NCBI GenBank assembly: GCA_934725835.1
Contig: CAKVCR010000050.1
Location: forward strand, 1 to 13,034
Length of the DNA: 13,034 nt
Source: an uncultured Odoribacter sp.
Lineage (GTDB): Bacteria > Bacteroidota > Bacteroidia > Bacteroidales > Marinifilaceae
Reading direction: 5' to 3'
Of this stretch, positions 1 through 6,315 are shown piece by piece. The first letter of the stretch is position 1. Every line of letters begins with the position of its first letter. A model generated the notes under the pieces. It had not been told where the DNA came from. It searched no databases and worked only from the letters and a program-made list of their open reading frames with translations. Both the position numbers and the translations under genes were made by a program.

Positions 1-624
1 GGAGCGAAAAAAGTCGATAACGAAGAGGACGAACAGGACTGTAATGACAATGGTGATGCCGATTTGTCCGGATGCCGCTTTTGCAAACAGCATGGCAGGA
101 TAATCATATGTGGCATATAAGGTGTTGTTGGATATATATCCGAGCGGTCTGCAATATTCTGCATTTGTCGGTATCGCTTCGTGCGATGGAGGAAAGGAGT
201 CGATGACCTTTCCGAGGCTGTCCCGGATGGCGAATTGCAGATGGGGCATATCAATCTGCATGGAGTCCTGCTTCATTTCGGAATATTCGTGGAGGTGTTC
301 AAGCGTCCATTTTCGGGTGTCCCGTGTGTCATAGAGGCATCTTATGGAAATTTTCCTGATTTCATCTTTTTTGTGCAGTTGTTTTCTGATGACCTTATTG
401 TCGATGACGAAGGTGATTTCGTCTGTCGCTGCATTATAGCCGTGTGCATTTTTTGTATTTGTATTCTTTATATTGAATTCGTAGATGAATCCGTCCAGCA
501 AATCGTTTCGCTGGTAGACGTAGCGGGCTTTATATTCCTGATACAGGCGATAGAGGTGTATGGCCTGATTGCAAAGAATCAGACACATGGCAAAAAATAC
601 AATCCATTTCAGACGCTGTTTCAT
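1..624 (-). CDS. Sensor histidine kinase, N-terminal sensory part (partial)
   Basis: The frame is open on the minus strand from an ATG at 624-622 to the window edge, 208 codons without a stop. The product starts MKQRLKWIVFF and has a membrane segment at about residues 8-25. A polar domain of about 160 residues follows, then a second hydrophobic stretch at about 188-205 (GITIVITVLFVLFVIDFF) just before the cut. Two membrane helices flanking a periplasmic domain of this size is the usual sensor layout of Bacteroides two-component kinases. The HAMP/dimerisation and ATPase domains would lie outside the window, so the kinase assignment is inference. It is divergent from the NVEALT modules and shares their control region, which suggests it regulates them. 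It could be another two-pass membrane protein. The plus-strand frames over this stretch are shadows. Confidence 0.6.
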   Translation of the reverse strand, partial: MKQRLKWIVFFAMCLILCNQAIHLYRLYQEYKARYVYQRNDLLDGFIYEFNIKNTNTKNAHGYNAATDEITFVIDNKVIRKQLHKKDEIRKISIRCLYDTRDTRKWTLEHLHEYSEMKQDSMQIDMPHLQFAIRDSLGKVIDSFPPSHEAIPTNAEYCRPLGYISNNTLYATYDYPAMLFAKAASGQIGITIVITVLFVLFVIDFFRS

Positions 625-634
625 AGTGTGGTTG

Positions 635-675
635 TTTGCAACAAAGTTAGTATAAATTTGCAACCGATTTGCAAC
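635..675 (+). promoter_or_regulatory. Three phased TTTGCAAC direct repeats (probable regulator site)
   Basis: TTTGCAAC occurs at 635-642, 657-664 and 668-675, all in the same orientation. Start-to-start spacings are 22 and 11 bp, two and one helical turns, so all three face the same side of the DNA. The last two share a longer core, ATTTGCAACC. Tandem direct repeats at about 11 bp are typical of OmpR-family response regulators. The array overlaps the candidate -33 elements of both divergent promoters, which fits joint control of the kinase gene and the first NVEALT module. Confidence 0.5.
642..674 (-). promoter_or_regulatory. Candidate Bacteroides promoter for the sensor kinase gene
   Basis: Read on the minus strand, TAACTTTG at 649-642 matches the Bacteroides -7 consensus TAnnTTTG exactly. 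Upstream, TTGC at 674-671 stands 21 bp away, where the -33 TTTG element is expected, and is a partial match. Transcription would start near 636, giving a leader of only about 12 nt before the ATG at 624. The -7 match is seen in the sequence; the promoter role is inferred. Confidence 0.45.
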
Positions 676-699
676 CATTTAATTTTTATTTTTATTTTG
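668..699 (+). promoter_or_regulatory. Candidate Bacteroides promoter for NVEALT module 1
   Basis: TTTG at 668-671 and TTATTTTG at 692-699 are separated by 20 bp. They correspond to the -33 TTTG and -7 TAnnTTTG elements of Bacteroides vegetative promoters, with one mismatch in the -7 element. A start near 706 would give a leader of about 30 nt to the ATG at 737. The -33 element lies inside the third TTTGCAAC repeat, so a protein bound there would compete with or contact RNA polymerase. Confidence 0.4.
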
Positions 700-736
700 G
701 AATGTACATTTTTGCATTGGACTTAAAAATGTAATT

Positions 737-967
737 ATGCTTAACAGATTTTTTAAAATGGCAGGAGTGGCAATATTGGGAGTAATATTGATAGGTGTTT
801 TGTTCCGAAGCCTTCAAAGACCAATCAACCGGGGCATTTGGCTGATGGAGAATGTGGAAGCATTAACTTCTGAAGAGTCGGGAGATGTACACATTCGTTG
901 TATTGAATCAAAAGGTTATTGTCATATGGGGAATTCTATAACAAGAGGGATACTATTTGTAGAATAG
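737..967 (+). CDS. NVEALT family small exported protein (copy 1)
   Basis: This 76-residue protein begins MLNRFFKM with a hydrophobic segment at about residues 9-23, acting as a signal peptide or anchor. The family motif NVEALT is at residues 39-44, followed by SEESGD. The 27-residue tail after the motif carries two cysteines (55 and 62) and resembles neither of the other complete copies. The leader also differs from copies 2-4, which are nearly identical to one another, so this is the most diverged member. It is the first gene of a rightward operon: its TAG ends 2 bp before the ATG of the next lipoprotein gene. The NVEALT family is known only as short exported Bacteroidales proteins of unknown role; a peptide precursor role is inference. 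Confidence 0.85.
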   Translation: MLNRFFKMAGVAILGVILIGVLFRSLQRPINRGIWLMENVEALTSEESGDVHIRCIESKGYCHMGNSITRGILFVE

Positions 968-969
968 AT

Positions 970-2013
970 ATGAAAAAGATACTTTATATATTAGGTATGG
1001 GGGTACTGTTCGGATGTTCGGACAGTTATCTTGTCGATAATGGAGTGAATCTTTCCGAAGGGAAACCTTGTGGGACGGTTCGTATGGCGGATTTGTCTTC
1101 AACAGGCATATACGCAATCAACGGATTTGCAAAACATGGAGAAAAGCTGGTGATGGGTTCTTCGTATATGCAACAAGGGGTAGCGTATGCAGTGGATTTG
1201 TCGTCATCTCTTTCGAAAGCGTTGCCGTTGACGAAAACGTATGCGGATAAGGTGTCCCGGACTTTGAGCTCTTTCAGTTCGTTTGACGGTAAAAGTGTGA
1301 CGGCATTGGATTTCAAGACCGGCGAACTGCTTGAAAATATGGTATCAGGTCTGGAGTCAGGCGATGCCGGTGTGAATGTGATACGTCTGCCAAAGGGCAG
1401 ACAGCATCTGGCTGCCGTGAAAACAGGGAATTTTGTGCTTTCCACCGGTGTTTATGAGGAGGGACGCTATCTGCTTTATTCTTTGGCTGACGGTACGGAA
1501 CATTACAGTCTTTCCTATCCCGAACATCCAGACTATCCGGAGATTGGAGAAAAGACCAAAGGAGTGTTGTATGCAAGCAGTCTTTTGCGGATACATCCGG
1601 ATGGAAACCGGTTTGTCTGTGCGGACATGTACAGCGGGGCGTTGGATTTTTGCCGGATAGATTCCGATAGTATCAGCCGGATAAAACTGGAGCTTTTGAG
1701 CTATCCTCGGGTGGAAATCGAGGAGCAACCAGCAGTGCGTGTAGCCTACAGCAAGCGCAACCGTATCGGCTTTATGGATGTGGCAGTGACTTCCGAACGG
1801 GTGTATGCCCTTTATTCCGGCAAGACATACGAAAAAGATGGGAAAGAGGCATTCGTTGCCAACCGTTTGTTGGAATATGATTGGGCAGGTAATTTGGTCC
1901 GGAATTTTGAATTGTCCGTAGCTTTGACAAATCTTGCCTACGACAGCGCAGACGGTGCGTTGTACGGAATTGCAGAGACGGAGGGTGTAACACTGGTAAA
2001 ATTGGAATTATGA
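970..2013 (+). CDS. BF3164-type TolB-like beta-propeller lipoprotein
   Basis: The 347-residue product has a type II signal, MKKILYILGMGVLFGC, with lipobox LFGC and acylated Cys16. An upstream in-frame ATG at 919 would lie inside the NVEALT gene and put 17 polar residues before the signal, so the start at 970 is chosen. The body is made of repeated strand-turn units (for example LLRIHPDGNRFVCADMY, LEYDWAGNLVRNFEL, LAYDSADGALYGIAE) as in the TolB_like/BF3164 lipoprotein family, expected to fold as a six-bladed propeller. Such proteins sit in the envelope; their ligands are unknown. The gene follows NVEALT-1 by 2 bp and overlaps the transglutaminase-like gene by 4 bp (ATGA), so the three are probably translated together. 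Confidence 0.82.
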   Translation: MKKILYILGMGVLFGCSDSYLVDNGVNLSEGKPCGTVRMADLSSTGIYAINGFAKHGEKLVMGSSYMQQGVAYAVDLSSSLSKALPLTKTYADKVSRTLSSFSSFDGKSVTALDFKTGELLENMVSGLESGDAGVNVIRLPKGRQHLAAVKTGNFVLSTGVYEEGRYLLYSLADGTEHYSLSYPEHPDYPEIGEKTKGVLYASSLLRIHPDGNRFVCADMYSGALDFCRIDSDSISRIKLELLSYPRVEIEEQPAVRVAYSKRNRIGFMDVAVTSERVYALYSGKTYEKDGKEAFVANRLLEYDWAGNLVRNFELSVALTNLAYDSADGALYGIAETEGVTLVKLEL

Positions 2014-3911
2014 GAAGAATATGGTGGCTGTCTATTTTAGGAATCGTATTGTTGGCGGCTTGCGTTCAGAAAAATATTGGGACGGAGCTGATGTATGTCG
2101 ATGTGACCAGTGCCCTAAAGCTGAGTGGGGAAAATCGCATGGAACTACAGAAGGTGTTGGATTATTACGGAAAAGAGAATCCGGATGCGTTGAAATTGCA
2201 GGCTGCCGAATATCTTATCAGTAATATGGTGGGATGGCATTCCATCGGGGGTAGGACCATGGAGCGTCTGAAACGGGATATCGACACCACTTTTCGGCTG
2301 GAATCCGGAAGTGTGCGGCAGTTGTTCTATCTGATTGCTGTCCGGATAGCGATAGCTCATGGTGACAATACCGTCAAATACGATTTGCATGAGATGACTT
2401 CCGCTTATCTTATCAGGCATATTGAGCAGTCATTTCTTCTTTGGGAAGACATAAAATCTCGCTATAACCTTCCTTTTGAGGATTTTTTGAAACATGTGCT
2501 TCCATATAGGATAGACAATGAACCGATTACTGAGTGGAGAGACTCTGTTTGCTATTATCGTTACCATTTCGACAAAGGTGAAAGTATAGGGTTTGGTCTG
2601 AAAGATTATCAGGATTATATCAAGGCAAAAATTCCGGATTATCACGGCTATTGGGAGATGATACGGCGTTTGTCAGATACATTGTTTCATGACTATAAAA
2701 TCGATTGTATAGATTTGGCAAACAACATGCAGATAATGTCCCGTCTGTTTGGGATTCCCGTTGCCGTTGATTTTGTACCTCATTATCCTGCAAGGGAAAA
2801 CCGCCACTACTGGGCGGTACTAAAAGATCGGTGTTATGTTAATGATTGCCATTGCAGCACTACTGTCCCCTATACTGCAAAAGTGTATAGGAAAACGAGT
2901 TTTATCAATGCAATACCGGAAGACCGGAACAATTATGTTCCCCGTTTTATGCGTAATCCTTATCAGGAAGATGTGACGGAAGTATACGGAAACGTGTCAG
3001 AATTGCCATGTCGTTTTAAAGAGTGTCCTCGAAATGTAAAATATGCCTATTTGTGTGTGTTCAATAATCTGGCATGGAAGGAGGTGGCATGGACAGAGAT
3101 GCGGAGCGGTAAGGCTGTTTTTGAGAAAATAGGTCGGGATATTGTATATATGCCCTGTTATTATGAGGGTAGCCGTCAGGTGTTTGCCGATTATCCGTTG
3201 TGGGTGAAATCGGATGGAACAGCTGAAGAATTCAAACCGGATACCTTGCATCGACAGACATTGCGTTTGAACCGTAAATTTTCCTACAATATTGAAGGCG
3301 ATTTTAGCGGGGCAGCAGTATTAGGAGTGAGATTGTTTGCTACTAACGACTTGTCGAAGCAGCCTTATGATTCGATAGGGGTGATTAGTCATTACAATTA
3401 TATGAATTATGATACTTTGCTGGTGAATACTGAAAAAAGATATAAATACTGGATTTTGGGCAAGATGCGTTATAGTTATCCTGAATTTGCCTCAGTCAGG
3501 TTTTTGCAGCAGGATACGGTTGAATTGAAGCCATTAAAAACATATTCTATTAATACGAAAGGTAAAATTACGGAAGATTCACGAGATTCCCGACAAATAT
3601 TCAATGACGAATTGCTGGACTATGGCTCTTTGTTGCCGATGGCCGGGGTGGAATTTGACAATCCGGTATCAGTTGATGTGGTAAAGTATATAACTAAAAA
3701 CGACAAGAACGGAATCTATCCGGGTCATCTTTATGAATTGTTCTATTTTAACAGGGGAAAGTGGGAGTCAATGGGAAAAAAGGTGGCCACGGCAGATTAT
3801 ATTGAATATGACGATGTGCCTTCGGGTGCATTGTATTGGTTGCGAAACCATACCGAGGGAAAGGAAGAACGTCCGTTTACTGTGAACAATGGTCGGGTGA
3901 GATTTTGGTAA
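2010..3911 (+). CDS. Transglutaminase-like lipoprotein
   Basis: The 633-residue product has a lipoprotein signal ending LLAAC (Cys18), so it should be anchored in the envelope. A papain/transglutaminase-like core is visible at about residues 225-285: Cys233 in IDCIDLANNM, where the helix carrying the nucleophile is expected, His266 in NRHYWAV, and a candidate acid at Asp279. The N-terminal ~200 residues look helical. The C-terminal ~300 residues look strand-rich, and the last ~100, from about MAGVEFDNP to the end, resemble a jelly-roll module. The fold may hydrolyse, crosslink or cut peptides, or only bind them. As the partner of NVEALT-1 in a translationally coupled operon, an action on peptide or cell-wall substrates is plausible but unproven. 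Its stop codon lies at the left end of the duplicated leader block. Confidence 0.72.
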   Translation: MRRIWWLSILGIVLLAACVQKNIGTELMYVDVTSALKLSGENRMELQKVLDYYGKENPDALKLQAAEYLISNMVGWHSIGGRTMERLKRDIDTTFRLESGSVRQLFYLIAVRIAIAHGDNTVKYDLHEMTSAYLIRHIEQSFLLWEDIKSRYNLPFEDFLKHVLPYRIDNEPITEWRDSVCYYRYHFDKGESIGFGLKDYQDYIKAKIPDYHGYWEMIRRLSDTLFHDYKIDCIDLANNMQIMSRLFGIPVAVDFVPHYPARENRHYWAVLKDRCYVNDCHCSTTVPYTAKVYRKTSFINAIPEDRNNYVPRFMRNPYQEDVTEVYGNVSELPCRFKECPRNVKYAYLCVFNNLAWKEVAWTEMRSGKAVFEKIGRDIVYMPCYYEGSRQVFADYPLWVKSDGTAEEFKPDTLHRQTLRLNRKFSYNIEGDFSGAAVLGVRLFATNDLSKQPYDSIGVISHYNYMNYDTLLVNTEKRYKYWILGKMRYSYPEFASVRFLQQDTVELKPLKTYSINTKGKITEDSRDSRQIFNDELLDYGSLLPMAGVEFDNPVSVDVVKYITKNDKNGIYPGHLYELFYFNRGKWESMGKKVATADYIEYDDVPSGALYWLRNHTEGKEERPFTVNNGRVRFW

Positions 3912-4256
3912 TGTTCCACTTTAAATATTATAAATCAAGAAACAGAGATAAACAAGCATGTCATTGGAATGGGTGAAAAAGGAGTAGTCCCTCTCATCCG
4001 TGGAGTTATTTAAACCAGGTTTTTATAACTACCGAATAAAAAAGGACTACCAATAAGCATTTACAAAATAACGAAAAGTATTTCGTTTTGTTATCTGAAA
4101 AAACAACAATATGAGAAAAATTAAATTTTTAGTGGCATCGCTTTTATTTTGTGCGATGAGCTACGTAGGATATATGGGATATGAAAGAGTGACCATGTCA
4201 GAAGCAGAAAGATTTATGCAGGCAAATGTGGAGGCGTTGACGAGCGGAGAAAGTGG
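3908..4256 (+). repeat. Duplicated NVEALT leader block, copy A
   Basis: This block matches 7522-7873 almost base for base. It covers about 203 bp of non-coding leader plus the first ~48 codons of NVEALT-2, with only small indels in the A runs and a few substitutions. It starts at the stop codon of the preceding gene, and homology ends just after the NVEALT motif, where the peptide tails diverge. The non-coding part holds pairable arms GTAGTCC (3984-3990) with GGACTAC (4044-4050), AGTTAT (4004-4009) with ATAACT (4025-4030), and a hairpin at 4070-4087. No transposase or flanking terminal repeats are seen, so it looks like a homologous duplication unit and not an insertion sequence. Confidence 0.9.
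4070..4087 (+). promoter_or_regulatory. Conserved AACGAAA/TTTCGTT hairpin before NVEALT-2
   Basis: AACGAAA (4070-4076) and TTTCGTT (4081-4087) pair around the loop AGTA, 23 bp before the NVEALT-2 start codon. The 16-bp core ACGAAAAGTATTTCGT is present unchanged before NVEALT-3 and NVEALT-4. In NVEALT-4 it survives although the rest of the leader has been lost, which suggests a role as an RNA hairpin or protein-binding dyad. The function is unknown. Confidence 0.5.
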
Positions 4257-4473
4257 TAGTGGCTTTCGTTATCCTGATAGAAGAGGAAGGGCTAATTATT
4301 GTACGTTGTATGTGTACATAAAGGGAAGTATTAAAATTGAAGCAGAGGAAGAACGTAAGGATTTGGAAGCTACAGGAGAATATACGAAAACAGTTATATC
4401 AGGATTGAAAGATAGGTGTCCGTCTAATGGTAATGGCTGTAATCCTTATTCTTGTCAACAAGTACCATATTGA
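4111..4473 (+). CDS. NVEALT family small exported protein (copy 2)
   Basis: This is the longest complete copy, 120 residues. The first ~48 residues (MRKIKFLVASLLFCAMSYVG onward) are almost identical to copy 3, with a hydrophobic signal at about 5-22 and NVEALT at 39-44 followed by SGESG. The tail is unique: a basic stretch (PDRRGRANYC), a charged helix-like segment with EAEEERKDLEA, and a cysteine-rich end with Cys103, Cys110 and Cys115 in addition to Cys64. Four tail cysteines allow two disulfides. It opens module 2, 67 bp upstream of a propeller lipoprotein gene. The constant leader and variable cysteine tail resemble a secreted peptide precursor, but no processing site is certain. Confidence 0.85.
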   Translation: MRKIKFLVASLLFCAMSYVGYMGYERVTMSEAERFMQANVEALTSGESGSGFRYPDRRGRANYCTLYVYIKGSIKIEAEEERKDLEATGEYTKTVISGLKDRCPSNGNGCNPYSCQQVPY

Positions 4474-4540
4474 TATTTTGGATTGTATTATTTAGTTGCA
4501 TTGAATGGAGTTTGTGTAGAATGTAAAAAGAAGTGTTTTT

Positions 4541-5683
4541 ATGAAAATATCAAATTTAATTTCATTCATAGTGTTTTTTGCTTCTTGTGTAGATTCCAGG
4601 TCTACTGACGAGAATGTAAAGGTGATAGATATTGATGTGTCGCAATTGGTAAATTCCTTTGATATGTCACCGCTTTTGGATACATCGAGGTACTCTATGA
4701 CTGTATTGGAAACGACTGAAAATAATTTGATGGGGCATGTGGATAAATTGTTTGTTGTGAAAGATCGAATGTATGTATTGGATAATGCCAATAGCACTAT
4801 TTTTATATATGATATAACTGGAAAGTATTTGTCAAGAATTGCTGCTCGGGGGCGAGCTAGAAATGAATATACCGAAATAGCTGATTTTTATGTGTCGGGA
4901 AATTATCTTTATTTGTTGGATAATATGGGAATGAAACTATTGATTTATGATTTGTGTGGTCAATATATTCGGACATTAGATATTTCTATGTACTGGGCTA
5001 ATGGTGTGTTTGCTGTAGACGGTATGATTTATCTGATAAATCATAATAGCGATACGCAGCATGGAAAATATCATATTTTTGAGATAGATTCTAATGGAGT
5101 ATTGGTAAATAGGTGTTGGAAATTTAAGATAATGACAGGAATAGGACCTGATATGAATGTTTGTTCAAATAGTGGTGGCGGGTTTCATGTGTGCATCTTG
5201 CCTGAAAATAGTATATATAAAATAGACACATCTTTTTGCCGATTGGATTATAAAGTCAATTTCGTTGACAAAAATTTGCCGACAAAGTATTTTACAAAGG
5301 ATTTGAGGACTCTTATTCAAAAGCGGGTGGAGGAAAGATATATATTAGGGGTGGAAAAAATACAGGAATCACAAAATTATCTGTTTGTTTATTTTCGTTA
5401 TAATAGAGAACTTCACACAGCTCTCTATAACAAGTTGACTGAAGAAACAGTTGTTTGTGAAGGACTGCAGATTTCGTCGTTGTATGGGATTGGTTTGGGT
5501 AATTATTATGTCATAGATGATGATATTTATGAGGTAATAGATGCTAATATATTTAGAATACTTGTTCCAGAAATAAAGAAGTATAAAAAGAAGAATGATA
5601 AGTATATCCAACTCTTGGAAAAAATCAGCAACGAAGTAAGCGACGAAGATAATCCTATTATAATCAGATATAGATTGAAGTAA
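4541..5683 (+). CDS. Six-bladed beta-propeller lipoprotein (DUF5128 type)
   Basis: The 380-residue product has the signal MKISNLISFIVFFASC with lipobox FASC and Cys16. It then shows the regular pattern of the Bacteroidales 6-bladed beta-propeller family: KDRMYVLDNANSTIFIYDITGKYL at about 74-97, the loop RGRARNEY at 103-110 (a variant of the family GRGPGEY turn), and a second blade YLYLLDNMGMKLLIYD. The C-terminus is lysine-rich and polar (KKYKKKNDKY). It would sit lipidated in the periplasm or outer membrane; the ligand is unknown. Its TAA overlaps the next ATG by one base (TAATG), so the thioredoxin-like gene is probably read by reinitiation. Confidence 0.82.
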   Translation: MKISNLISFIVFFASCVDSRSTDENVKVIDIDVSQLVNSFDMSPLLDTSRYSMTVLETTENNLMGHVDKLFVVKDRMYVLDNANSTIFIYDITGKYLSRIAARGRARNEYTEIADFYVSGNYLYLLDNMGMKLLIYDLCGQYIRTLDISMYWANGVFAVDGMIYLINHNSDTQHGKYHIFEIDSNGVLVNRCWKFKIMTGIGPDMNVCSNSGGGFHVCILPENSIYKIDTSFCRLDYKVNFVDKNLPTKYFTKDLRTLIQKRVEERYILGVEKIQESQNYLFVYFRYNRELHTALYNKLTEETVVCEGLQISSLYGIGLGNYYVIDDDIYEVIDANIFRILVPEIKKYKKKNDKYIQLLEKISNEVSDEDNPIIIRYRLK

Positions 5684-6262
5684 TGAAAAATATTTTGATT
5701 TTGTACATATTTATTTTTGTAGGAGTAGGTTGCAGAGAAAAATCTCAACTTTCAAAAGAGATATTGTTGTTTCAACAATCTTCTGTAATATTACCAGAAC
5801 AATATGATACAATGTTTAATGCTTTGACTGGGAAAGTAAGTAATAATGTGAATACGGGCTTAAAGTATGTTATTTATAATGATTCTCTTGGTTGTACTTC
5901 TTGTGCGGTAAACAAGATGTATCTTTGGAATGACTTTATTGAATATGCAAAGTTGTATGATGGTCAGTTGAAGTATTATTTTATTTATTCTCCTTCTAAA
6001 AAAGACTGTAAAAGCGTTGAATTAATTCTAAAAGCGAGCAATTTTAATTATCCTATTTTTTTTGGATACTTTAAATGAATTTGCAAAATTAAATCCCCAT
6101 CTTCCTAAAAATCGTGTGTTGCGTACATTTTTGTTGGATGAGAATAACAAGGTAATGTTAGTCGGTAATCCATTACACAATAAAAAAATTGAAGATATGT
6201 TTTATAAGATAGTGGAAGAGAAGTTGGGTAAGCCGGGGATGGTTGCTGTCAAGGAGAATTGA
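5683..6262 (+). pseudogene. Thioredoxin-like lipoprotein, frameshifted in a T8 tract
   Basis: The first part (5683-6078) reads 131 residues: a lipoprotein signal ending GVGC (Cys17), then SLGCTSCAVN with a CxxC pair at Cys71 and Cys74, then a strand YYFIYSP. At 6056-6063 eight T residues are followed by GG. With seven, the frame would run PIFLDTLNEF and continue to 6262, matching the intact paralogue at 10397-10981 (PILIDTLGEF) through to the shared ending KLGKPG.VAVKEN. The restored protein would be about 192 residues against 194 for the paralogue. So the gene is broken by a single extra T, or its frame is switched or corrected by slippage on the homopolymer. A sequencing error is also possible. 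The thioredoxin-like role is inferred from CxxC and the TFLLDENN strand. Confidence 0.8.
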
Positions 6263-6264
6263 TT
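6197..6264 (+). repeat. Near-identical 68-bp tract shared with 10916-10983
   Basis: These 68 bases, the last codons of the frameshifted thioredoxin-like gene plus its stop, match 10916-10983 with only two adjacent substitutions, although the upstream halves of the two genes are much more diverged. The match stops within the first bases of the next gene. This is either a recombination junction or a gene-conversion patch. Confidence 0.75.
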
Positions 6265-6309
6265 ATGGCGGGAAATAACAATAAGCATTTAAGTCCTTTT
6301 TTAGAATAA
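6265..6309 (+). other. Short ORF at a duplication junction
   Basis: An ATG 2 bp after the thioredoxin-like stop opens a 14-codon frame (MAGNNNKHLSPFLE) ending at 6309, just before the next lipoprotein start at 6316. It lies where the paralogous copy begins the DoxX/MauE gene (ATTATGGCGG here, ATTGTGGCAG there), so it may be the stub of a lost downstream gene start. It may not be translated. Confidence 0.25.
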
Positions 6310-6315
6310 TATGCT

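Noticed and set aside
653..660. TAAATTTG as a plus-strand -7 element
   Set aside because: It matches the consensus, but the only TTTG upstream (635-638) is 14 bp away instead of 19-21. The bases are better explained as part of the TTTGCAAC array.
181..726. 181-codon plus-strand frame at the left end
   Set aside because: It lies antisense to the open minus-strand frame at 1-624, which has a proper start, two membrane helices and natural residue composition. The plus frame has no signal or family feature.
919..969. Upstream in-frame start for the BF3164-type lipoprotein
   Set aside because: It would overlap NVEALT-1 and put 17 polar residues before a complete lipoprotein signal that begins at ATG 970.
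4060..4090. Promoter TTTA/TCGTTTTG inside the leader block
   Set aside because: Both elements have a mismatch, and the key last G of the -7 element is A in copy B, so it is not kept even between near-identical copies.
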